53,725 bases of DNA, taken from a virus. The notes under the pieces are model-generated. The model worked only from the letters and a program-made list of their open reading frames with translations, had not been told where the DNA came from and ran no database searches. Location of the stretch: IMG/VR virus record IMGVR_UViG_3300032224_000518, positions 1-53,725 of that record; one strand, given 5' to 3'. Shown piece after piece: positions 19,345 through 27,095 of the stretch. How positions within the stretch are numbered: position 1 is the first letter of the stretch; each line of letters opens with the position of its first letter. The position numbers were made by a program, and so were the translations under genes.

Positions 19345-22277
19345 TGCAATTATATACTGGCGTAGTTGAAAATAGAAATGACCCACTAAAACTTGGTAGA
19401 TGTCAAGTTAGAATTACTGGATTACACACAGAAAATAAATCTATATTACCAACAGACGATTTACCTTGGGCTTATCCAATTCAGCCACTAATCTCAGCAG
19501 CAATGAATGGTATTGGATGGTCACCTGTTGGACCTGTTTGTGGAACATGGGTTGTTATTTCTTTTAGAGATGATGATTTACAACAACCAATTATGCTCGG
19601 TACTATTGGTGGTATCCCACAATCAACAGCAGGCGCATATGCTGCAGCTGATTCAGATGATGCTATTATTGCTACTAATGGTGGTGTTCTTACAGATGGT
19701 GAAGGAAACCCAGTAACGGATGGTAGCGGAAATCCTATTCAGGTTGGAACACAAGAGTCTAGTAATGTAGTATCACCAAATATTCCATCTGTAAAGACAG
19801 CACCAAAAGTAAATAATACAGAACAAAAAGTTCCAAACGCAGCGACACAAGATACTTTATCAAAAGCAATTCCTTTCGATCCACCACCATGGGCAGGTGT
19901 TTCCAATAAAGCGCAAGTTAAAGCAAATATTGCAGCAATCATCGCTGCTTGTGATGAACTGGGAATGACTAGTAAATATGCTAAAGCAGGAATATTGGCA
20001 ATCGCTGGTGGTGAAACACTTTGGCAACCTATTGAAGAAGGTCACTATTATAGTAGTGCTGAGTATCTCAAAAAAACATTTGGTCATACCTTTAAAACTG
20101 TTGAAGAAGCTCAACCATATGTTAAATGGCAAGGAACTAAAAAAGACTGGTTCAATGTTATTTACAGACCATCAGGTAATGGTAAATTAGTTTCAAACAC
20201 TCAACCAAATGATGGTGGTGATTTTTATGGTCGTGGATATATTCAGATAACTGGTAGAGGTGGCTATCAGCAGATGCAAAATTTTTTGAAGAAACAAGGA
20301 ATTACTATTGATCTAATGAACAACCCATCATCAATTATTGGTGATGCTAGAACATCTGCACTGGCTTGTGTTGGGTTTTTTAAAATGAATGTCAAAACGC
20401 CACAGGATGATCCAGGGTTTTTTATAGCAGCACGAGCAAGGTGTGGAGCTGATGCTGGCGGTGGTTATGCTAAGAAAGAAAAATATTATAATTATTTCCT
20501 TGGGCAAGATTTAACCACAACTTCTACTAACAAACCTGCAGCAGACGATCAAAAAGTTTATACTAAAGAAGAAGTTAAAGATCTACCACCTGCAAAACAA
20601 ACAGCATTACTAGAAGATAGAAGCGCAAATCAAAGTGTTGGTTTCGTAGACCCGTCTGGAAAATATCCACTCCGTAACTTGATGGATGAGCCAGATACTA
20701 ATAGATTGGCACGTGGTATTATTAAAGAAACTGCAATTGAATTTAAAGATTCTACTAGAACCCAAGATATAGAAGCTGCAAACGGAGCAGACACATGGGA
20801 GCAACCTTTAGCACCATTTGGTGGTGTTTATCCTTACAATAAAATTTTTGAAAGTGAAGGTGGTCACATCCAGCAATTTGATGATACACCAACTAATGAA
20901 ACATTAAGTTTATATCATCGAGCAGGTTCTTTCCTTGAGTGGGATGCTAATGGTACTCAAGTTAATAAAATTATCGGAGATGGTTATACAATTTATGATA
21001 GAAATGGATTTATTAGTATTGTCGGAAAGGCAAATTTAACAGTTGGACAAGGTGTTAATATTTACGTAAAAGGTGCTGCAGACATTCAAGTAGATGGTCC
21101 ATCTACAATTAATCTGAATAATAATGCAGACATTGGTGTTGGTGGAGATTTAAATGTTGCTGTCGGTGGCAACATACAAGTTTCTGCTGGTGGTTCGATT
21201 GATATGAAAGCAGGAACTAAATTTGGTATTGAAGCTGCTTCAACAATCACTAATAAAGCTGGAACAACTTTTGGTTTAACTGCTGGTGAAAATGTTAGTA
21301 TGAAAGCTGCTGGCAAGTTTTATGCTGATTCCGCTGGCGATACGCATATTCATGCTGCAGGTGCTGTGTATAATACAGCAGGTGGAGATAATCATATCCG
21401 TGCAGGTGGAAATATTAATGTTGATGGTACCCAATTCCATGGACAAGAAGGTGCTGCTGGAACTGCCGATGGTGCACCAGCAGTGGAAGCAAATGCTGTT
21501 GATCTAACTGCTCCAGATTTCCAAAATGGATCTAAAAATACAATATCAATTTTATCAACACCTGTTAGACCAAGTCCACCTGTTCTAGAGAAAAAACAAA
21601 TAACTGATGATAATAGTGCTAGAGTAGAAGATTATATAAAAACTCCTGATAAATATTATAATAAAGAAGCCGAAGCAGTTGGATCTAAACCAAACGTGCC
21701 ACCACCACCAAAAGATAGTGGAACAGGACAAAGTTTAATTTCTGGAGCACAAGCCAGCGATTTATATGCTTGGTTAACTAAACATCTCGAAGCTGCAGGA
21801 ACTGGTTACTGGAGAGAAACTGGGCAGAATAGTAAACCAAGTAATCCAAACATTTTACGCATTTGGCAAGATCTTGGATATAAAGGTGCATATTGGGAAA
21901 CCGATCAAACTCCATGGTGTATGGGATTTGTTGCTTGGTCATTAAAACAATGTGGATATCGTTATTATCAAACAGCATCCTCTTGGGCAATTAGAGACGC
22001 AACAGCTAAGTTTGGTGCTACAAAGGTAGACAATTATGCTGATGCACAGCCAGGAGATATCGCTTTATTTAAAGCAGGACACGTAGCATTTGTTTACAGA
22101 AATAAAGGTGGACTTTTAAGTTTCGTTGGTGGTAATCAAATGCCTGGAAAGGGAGTTGGTCCACCAGTTAGAGATCCTAAAAATGATGGTGATGTTTCTG
22201 AGTCTTATATTGGACCTTGTTATTCAGATTCAAGATTTGGTCAGTTGGTTGGTATATGGAGACCGAGTAAAGCATAA
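19344..22277 (+). CDS. gp5: gp5-like hub spike with two embedded cell wall hydrolases
   Basis: 977 residues (T4 gp5 is 575). Residues 1-95 are the OB fold of gp5 (MQLYTGVVENRNDPLKLGRCQVRI). Residues about 180-395 are a GH19-like glycosidase domain with GGETLWQ, GDFYGRGYIQITGRGGYQQ (292-310) and a C-terminal helical region, in place of the T4-lysozyme domain. Residues about 540-720 are VxGG-like short strand repeats of the spike beta-helix. Residues about 800-977 are an NlpC/P60 or CHAP-like peptidase with Cys859 (TPWCMGF), His913 (AGHVAF) and Asn931. The phage thus carries glycosidase and peptidase in one puncturing spike. Confidence 0.85.
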   Translation: MQLYTGVVENRNDPLKLGRCQVRITGLHTENKSILPTDDLPWAYPIQPLISAAMNGIGWSPVGPVCGTWVVISFRDDDLQQPIMLGTIGGIPQSTAGAYAAADSDDAIIATNGGVLTDGEGNPVTDGSGNPIQVGTQESSNVVSPNIPSVKTAPKVNNTEQKVPNAATQDTLSKAIPFDPPPWAGVSNKAQVKANIAAIIAACDELGMTSKYAKAGILAIAGGETLWQPIEEGHYYSSAEYLKKTFGHTFKTVEEAQPYVKWQGTKKDWFNVIYRPSGNGKLVSNTQPNDGGDFYGRGYIQITGRGGYQQMQNFLKKQGITIDLMNNPSSIIGDARTSALACVGFFKMNVKTPQDDPGFFIAARARCGADAGGGYAKKEKYYNYFLGQDLTTTSTNKPAADDQKVYTKEEVKDLPPAKQTALLEDRSANQSVGFVDPSGKYPLRNLMDEPDTNRLARGIIKETAIEFKDSTRTQDIEAANGADTWEQPLAPFGGVYPYNKIFESEGGHIQQFDDTPTNETLSLYHRAGSFLEWDANGTQVNKIIGDGYTIYDRNGFISIVGKANLTVGQGVNIYVKGAADIQVDGPSTINLNNNADIGVGGDLNVAVGGNIQVSAGGSIDMKAGTKFGIEAASTITNKAGTTFGLTAGENVSMKAAGKFYADSAGDTHIHAAGAVYNTAGGDNHIRAGGNINVDGTQFHGQEGAAGTADGAPAVEANAVDLTAPDFQNGSKNTISILSTPVRPSPPVLEKKQITDDNSARVEDYIKTPDKYYNKEAEAVGSKPNVPPPPKDSGTGQSLISGAQASDLYAWLTKHLEAAGTGYWRETGQNSKPSNPNILRIWQDLGYKGAYWETDQTPWCMGFVAWSLKQCGYRYYQTASSWAIRDATAKFGATKVDNYADAQPGDIALFKAGHVAFVYRNKGGLLSFVGGNQMPGKGVGPPVRDPKNDGDVSESYIGPCYSDSRFGQLVGIWRPSKA

Positions 22278-22579
22278 TGCCAGCAATAGCTACAGAAAAT
22301 AATTTATCAACTGGCGCAGACGGATATCCTCCGTCTTTACCCATTGGTCCATTTACTTCAACAGTCACTTTCGCCAACAGAAGGCTACAATGGCGTGGCA
22401 CGACAGTTTATAATGACCACCCAAACAGAGTCACTCATCATGGATCAAGGACAGTAAGATTATCCCAGAATACTCCTTCTACTATGTTTTTTGAGGGTAA
22501 ACCTATCGCCTTTGAGGGTGATTTTTTAGATGATAACGATACTATAGCACCTTTAGCTGGCAACACTTCTTTTGGATAG
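22277..22579 (+). CDS. gp5.4: PAAR-type spike tip protein (gp5.4-like)
   Basis: 100 residues, close to T4 gp5.4 (97). The start MPAIATENNLSTG and the segments STVTFANRRLQ, HGSRTVRLSQ and TMFFEGKPIAFEGDF show the short strand hairpins of PAAR-repeat proteins, which sharpen the gp5 spike and bind a metal through His/Cys; several histidines (around residues 48, 53 and 54) are present. It is joined by a one-base overlap to gp5, the protein it would cap. Confidence 0.75.
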   Translation: MPAIATENNLSTGADGYPPSLPIGPFTSTVTFANRRLQWRGTTVYNDHPNRVTHHGSRTVRLSQNTPSTMFFEGKPIAFEGDFLDDNDTIAPLAGNTSFG

Positions 22580-22580
22580 A

Positions 22581-22589
22581 CTAAATAAT
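22581..22589 (+). promoter_or_regulatory. Late-promoter-like element CTAAATAAT before gp25
   Basis: The element ends two bases before the gp25 ATG (22592). If it is a promoter, transcription begins about on the start codon, so either gp25 is made from a leaderless message or the element feeds gp6 and later genes. Confidence 0.4.
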
Positions 22590-22591
22590 AG

Positions 22592-22984
22592 ATGGCAACT
22601 AATACAAGAACATTCTCGGATTTAGATCTCAATTTCACTGCGCATCCTGTGACTAAAGATATCACTATGCGATATGATGAGAATGCGATTAAAACCAGTC
22701 TTAAAAATCTAATATTAACTTCTAACTATGAGCGTCCGTTTCATAGCGAGATCGGCACACCAATTAAACGTCTATTGTTTGAGCCAATGTCACCGATGAC
22801 AGATTTGCTCATTAGACAAGCAATTATAGATACTATTAATAACTTTGAACCACGTGTTAATTTGCTAGACGTTTCTTGTAAATCAAGCGAAGATACTAAT
22901 AATGTTCTTGTTTCTGTAACTTTTAAAATAGTAAATACTGTAACACCAATTAGTCTTACTGTAGCATTAGAGAGAACCCGATAA
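22592..22984 (+). CDS. gp25: gp25 baseplate wedge protein
   Basis: 130 residues, the length of T4 gp25 (132). The family pattern is clear: FSDLDLNFTAHPVTKDITMRYDENAIKTSLKNLILTSNYERPFHSEIGTPIKRLLFEPMSP, with ERPF at about 49-52 and the following FE. gp25 belongs to the most conserved contractile injection system wedge proteins (with gp6 and gp53) and forms the core triple bundle with gp6. The stop overlaps the gp6 start by one base. Confidence 0.95.
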   Translation: MATNTRTFSDLDLNFTAHPVTKDITMRYDENAIKTSLKNLILTSNYERPFHSEIGTPIKRLLFEPMSPMTDLLIRQAIIDTINNFEPRVNLLDVSCKSSEDTNNVLVSVTFKIVNTVTPISLTVALERTR

Positions 22985-24810
22985 TGGCAAATAAAAAAAT
23001 TAACGTAGCCGAACTAGACTTCGATGCTATTAAAACTAATTTAAAAACATTTTTAAAAGGACAATCAACCTTCCAAGATTATGATTTTGAAGGTTCTGGT
23101 ATGTCTATTTTAATGGATGTGTTAGCATATAATACTCATTATAATGCTCTTTATAATAACATGACTATTAATGAAATGTTTTTGGATTCAGCAAGTAAAA
23201 GAAACAGTGTAGTGTCTATTGCTAAATCCTTGGGATATATTCCTAGATCTGCTATTTGTTCTAAAGCTACAATATCTCTAACTGTTAATAGTACAACTAT
23301 TGGACCAAGTGCTTTAACTCTTCCAGCATATAGTTCTTTCTCAACTACAGTCAATGGTGTTGGTTATACATTTTATAACCCATCATCATATACTGTTACT
23401 GGATCTGGAACTCAATACACATTTCCAAACATTCAAATTATTGAAGGTACTCCACTAACATTTAACTGGGAAGTTTCTGACGGAGCAGTTTATGTTATTC
23501 CAAATAGCACTGTTGATTTAACAACATTAAAAGTTCAGGTACAAGAATCTGCGACTACTTCTCTGTTTACTACATATATTAATGCGTCAAACATTACTAC
23601 TGCAGATTCTACCTCTAAAATTTATTTCGTCAAAGAAATTGACGATGGTTTATATCAGATTACTTTCGGTGATGATATTATTGGCAAAAAATTAGATAAT
23701 GGTAATGTTGTTCATATTGAATATATGGCTTCTAATTTGGGTGCACCTAATGGCGCACGATTATTTAATTATACTGGATCGACATTAATTAATGGCGCAA
23801 GTACAACTATATCTACATCAGTACCTGCTACTGGTGGCGCAGCTGCTGAAGATATTGAGAGTATTCGTTTCAATGCTCCACGAACTTATGCTGCACAAAA
23901 TAGAGCAGTAACTCCAGAAGATTATAAAGCAGTTATTTACTCAGCTTTACCGAATGCCAAATCAGTTGCTGTTTGGGGCGGTGAAGATAACAATCCACCT
24001 GTATATGGTAAAATTTTCGTTTGCGTTAAACCTGTTGATGCAACTAAACTTACTACTGCTGAAAAATCAAATTTAATTTCTACTATTTTAAATAGTAAAA
24101 ACGTAGTATCAGTTCAACCAGAAATCGTTGATGCTGATTATATTAATATCGCTTTAAATGTAACAGCATATTACAATGATAGAGAGACAACTCGCACTGC
24201 CGATGAACTTAAAACTATTATTACAAATACAATTTTTGATTATGATACCAATGAGTTAGAAAGATTTGATGGAGTATTTAAATACTCCAAATTATCTCGT
24301 TTAGTTGATACTTGTGAACCATCTATCATTAGCAACATTACAACTGTGGCTCTACGTAGAAAAATGACTCCACGCTATAACGTATCTGCTCAGTATCTAA
24401 TTAATCTCATTAATCCAATTTTTTACTCTGAAGTTCCAGGTGGATCAATTTCTACCACAGGGTTTTATATTTCAGGTAGCGAAGAATTACATTACCTCGA
24501 TGACGATGGTAAAAATTTACGTTTAATTAAATACGGTTCAACTGCAAACAAAATTGTTGTTAATCCTCAGATCGGTTTTATTGATCATCTCGGTGGTGTG
24601 CTTGATATTCGTAACTTACATATTACAGCATTGGCTGATGTTGATTTTGAAATTTCAATTAAACCTGCATCGTTTGACGTTGTATCTGCTTTAACATCTA
24701 TCGCTCAGATAGCAAGAGACCATTTAGTTGTAAACGTCATCGCAGATAAAACTGCCAATGGTGATTTACGTGCTGGATATAATTACGTATTCTCAAATAG
24801 TGCTGCATAA
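22984..24810 (+). CDS. gp6: gp6 baseplate wedge protein
   Basis: 608 residues (T4 gp6 is 660). The N-terminal segment DFDAIKTNLKTFLKGQSTFQDYDFEGSGMSILMDVLAYNTHYNALYNNMTINEMFLDSASKRNSVVSIAKSLGY is the signature of gp6/gpJ. The C-terminal half contains the wedge iris domain (RTADELKTIITNTIFDYDTNELERF). gp6 dimers clamp neighbouring wedges into the ring that opens on contraction. It directly follows its partner gp25. Confidence 0.95.
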   Translation: MANKKINVAELDFDAIKTNLKTFLKGQSTFQDYDFEGSGMSILMDVLAYNTHYNALYNNMTINEMFLDSASKRNSVVSIAKSLGYIPRSAICSKATISLTVNSTTIGPSALTLPAYSSFSTTVNGVGYTFYNPSSYTVTGSGTQYTFPNIQIIEGTPLTFNWEVSDGAVYVIPNSTVDLTTLKVQVQESATTSLFTTYINASNITTADSTSKIYFVKEIDDGLYQITFGDDIIGKKLDNGNVVHIEYMASNLGAPNGARLFNYTGSTLINGASTTISTSVPATGGAAAEDIESIRFNAPRTYAAQNRAVTPEDYKAVIYSALPNAKSVAVWGGEDNNPPVYGKIFVCVKPVDATKLTTAEKSNLISTILNSKNVVSVQPEIVDADYINIALNVTAYYNDRETTRTADELKTIITNTIFDYDTNELERFDGVFKYSKLSRLVDTCEPSIISNITTVALRRKMTPRYNVSAQYLINLINPIFYSEVPGGSISTTGFYISGSEELHYLDDDGKNLRLIKYGSTANKIVVNPQIGFIDHLGGVLDIRNLHITALADVDFEISIKPASFDVVSALTSIAQIARDHLVVNVIADKTANGDLRAGYNYVFSNSAA

Positions 24811-24812
24811 AA

Positions 24813-26621
24813 ATGTCATTAAAACCAAAAGTTTCAGCATTAATCTCATCGCAGGTTCCTGAATTTGTCAAGGAAGATAATGCTACGTTTGTAGCATTCT
24901 TACAAGCGTATTATGATTATCTTGAAACACAATCTCCTGATATAAAAGATCTTAGAAATTTAGATACAACTCTTGATGGGTTTATTAAATATTTTAAAGA
25001 TGAGTTGGCTCATAACATGCCAGCTGTTGCGAATCCAAGATTTGTTTTACAACACATTAAAGATCAGTATCTAGCCAAAGGTGCAGAGTCATCATTTAAA
25101 TTATTGTTTCGATTATTTTTTGAAAAAGAAGTTTCTATTGATTATCCTGGAACTCAGATGCTTCGTGCTTCTGATGGTAAATGGAACCAAGACGTTTCTA
25201 TTATTGCACAGGTAACTAGTGGCCACCCAGATCAAATTGTTGGTAAATTAGTTGACGTTGTAACACCTACTAAGATTATTCGTGTCATGATTGACAGACG
25301 TCAGTATATTGAAATTGAAGTCGAACGTGCTGTTAAAATCTCAGAAGACATTTATGAATTTTATATCGATCGTCGCTTCTTCGGTAATATTTCTATTAAC
25401 GATAAACTTCGATATAAAACAGAAACAGTTTATTTTAGTGCAACTATTTTAGCAACCACTTCTAAATTACAAGTTCTGGCAGCAGGAACTGGTTTTAAAG
25501 TAGGACAGCTGTATAATATTAGGAACGGTAAAGGTACTGGTTCCATTATGAAAATCACTGCAGTTAATGGAGCTGGTGGTATAATTTCTGCGGAATTTAT
25601 TAAGTATGGAACTGGTTACTCTACAGATTTTACGTCAACGATTTACGCAGATTCAGGACAGACTACTGCAGGAACTGGTGGAACAAGTTTACAATTAATT
25701 GGTGCGCAGCTTTCTATCTCAGAGGGAACTGATGGTTTCACTGAAGCTGGCGCTATCAACAAATTTGACTATGCTGTTGGTAGTGCTATTGATGGTACTT
25801 ATGCTGGTCAAATTTTACGTGAATTTGGTGGCGACGCAACTGCAATCGTAAGTCTATATGACCCAGCTGTTATTAAAATTAGTTTAGGTCCGTTAGCAAA
25901 ATATCCAGGATATTATGTTAACAATGATGGTTTCTTGGACGATGCTATTTTTATTCAAGATAGTCGTTATTATCAAGCATTTTCATATGTTTTAAAAATT
26001 GATGAACGACTAGATCAGTACAAGTCTTTGGTTAAAACTTTATTGCACCCAGCTGGTATGGCTGTATTTGGTGAATATAGTGTATTAAATACTTTTGATA
26101 TTGGTATCCAACTAGAATCTATGATTAAGATTCTTGCTGTGAGCACTCGTGATAACGTGCTTACAACCGACCAGTTAACTAATCTTTTCTTAACCAAAGG
26201 ATTTGAAGATGCATACAGCGTTTCAAATGACTTTATATCTACTATAGGGTTTAGTAAAGCATTAAACGATTCGATAGATACCCCAACCGATGGTATTACT
26301 ACCAAAGGTTTTGGTAAGGGATTGTCTGATTCGATAGATACACCAACCGATAGTATTAATGCCAAAGATTTCGGTAAACGTCTAGATGATTTTCCATCTA
26401 TGGGCGATACTATTACAGCGAGAGATTTTGGTAAAGCATTGACAGATTTACCTGTTATTACTGAAATTCCTTTGCTAAGTGTGACTAAATATATTGATAA
26501 CACAGGATCAGGTGATGACAAATATACACCAGTAGATGGTGGAGGATATATGATTATTAACCCATACGTGGAAGCTGGATGGTTTTTAGAAAACTATGTT
26601 GGCGTCCCAATCAATTTTTAA
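24813..26621 (+). CDS. Large baseplate wedge or tail protein, gp7 position
   Basis: 602 residues. The N-terminus (KPKVSALISSQVPEFVKEDNATFVAFLQAYYDYLE) is typical for a cyanophage-type virion protein encoded after gp6, and the middle has Gly-rich strands (VLAAGTGFKVGQLYNIRNGKGTGS). Around residues 479-548 there are tandem repeats of a 20-residue unit, (G/D)FxKxLxDSIDTPTDxITxK, encoded by near-identical 60-base units. By synteny with T4 (gp6-gp7-gp8) it may replace gp7, but T4 gp7 is over 1,000 residues and I see no decisive similarity. Confidence 0.6.
   Translation: MSLKPKVSALISSQVPEFVKEDNATFVAFLQAYYDYLETQSPDIKDLRNLDTTLDGFIKYFKDELAHNMPAVANPRFVLQHIKDQYLAKGAESSFKLLFRLFFEKEVSIDYPGTQMLRASDGKWNQDVSIIAQVTSGHPDQIVGKLVDVVTPTKIIRVMIDRRQYIEIEVERAVKISEDIYEFYIDRRFFGNISINDKLRYKTETVYFSATILATTSKLQVLAAGTGFKVGQLYNIRNGKGTGSIMKITAVNGAGGIISAEFIKYGTGYSTDFTSTIYADSGQTTAGTGGTSLQLIGAQLSISEGTDGFTEAGAINKFDYAVGSAIDGTYAGQILREFGGDATAIVSLYDPAVIKISLGPLAKYPGYYVNNDGFLDDAIFIQDSRYYQAFSYVLKIDERLDQYKSLVKTLLHPAGMAVFGEYSVLNTFDIGIQLESMIKILAVSTRDNVLTTDQLTNLFLTKGFEDAYSVSNDFISTIGFSKALNDSIDTPTDGITTKGFGKGLSDSIDTPTDSINAKDFGKRLDDFPSMGDTITARDFGKALTDLPVITEIPLLSVTKYIDNTGSGDDKYTPVDGGGYMIINPYVEAGWFLENYVGVPINF
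26247..26456 (+). repeat. Tandem 60-base repeats in the gp7-position gene
   Basis: Three units begin at 26247, 26307 and 26367 and a partial fourth at 26424. The first two share blocks such as GATTCGATAGATAC and CCAACCGAT and encode DSIDTPTD; the later ones have diverged but keep DFGK. The phase is kept (60 or 57 bases), so the repeat is maintained as protein. Confidence 0.8.
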
Positions 26622-26631
26622 GGAGAATTTT

Positions 26632-27081
26632 ATGAATATAAACGAAGGTTTACAAGCAAAAGGCGAATTAACCATTATTCATCGTGCCGAAGATGGTACA
26701 GTGAAAAATGCACTTCATGTTCCAAACTTAGTTGTTACTACTGGTAAAACATACATTGCTGCACGTATGCAAGCAACTAGCATTCCTAACGTCATGTCTC
26801 ATATGGCTATTGGTATTGGTTCTGCCACTCCAGTCGCTGGTGATTCACAATTAGGAAGTGAATCTGGACGTGTTGCGTTAGCATCTCAATCTGCTTCTGG
26901 TGGTACTGTAACTTATACTGCTACTTTCCCAGCAGGTACTGGTACTGGTGCAATCCAAGAAGCTGGTATTTTTAACGGAGCAGGTACTGGTACTACTATG
27001 CTTTGCCGTACTACTTTCCCAACTGTCACTAAACAGTCTGGTGACTCTATTGCAATTACTTGGGTTGTTACAGTTAGCTAA
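26632..27081 (+). CDS. Tail or baseplate accessory protein
   Basis: 149 residues from the ATG at 26632, selected because a good AAGGAG (26620-26625) precedes it. The pattern NLVVTTGKTYIAARMQ...MSHMAIGIGSATPVAGDSQLGSESGRV and the Gly/Thr-rich beta segment AGTGTGAIQEAGIFNGAGTGTTMLCRTTF belong to a small structural protein family found in tail or fibre modules of many phages. It sits between the gp7-position gene and gp8 and may be a fibre adaptor; function not established here. Confidence 0.65.
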   Translation: MNINEGLQAKGELTIIHRAEDGTVKNALHVPNLVVTTGKTYIAARMQATSIPNVMSHMAIGIGSATPVAGDSQLGSESGRVALASQSASGGTVTYTATFPAGTGTGAIQEAGIFNGAGTGTTMLCRTTFPTVTKQSGDSIAITWVVTVS

Positions 27082-27095
27082 TTTTTAAGGTTTCC

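Noticed and set aside
24813-26621. Firm assignment as gp7
   Set aside because: Only synteny supports it; length and sequence differ from T4 gp7, so no symbol was given.
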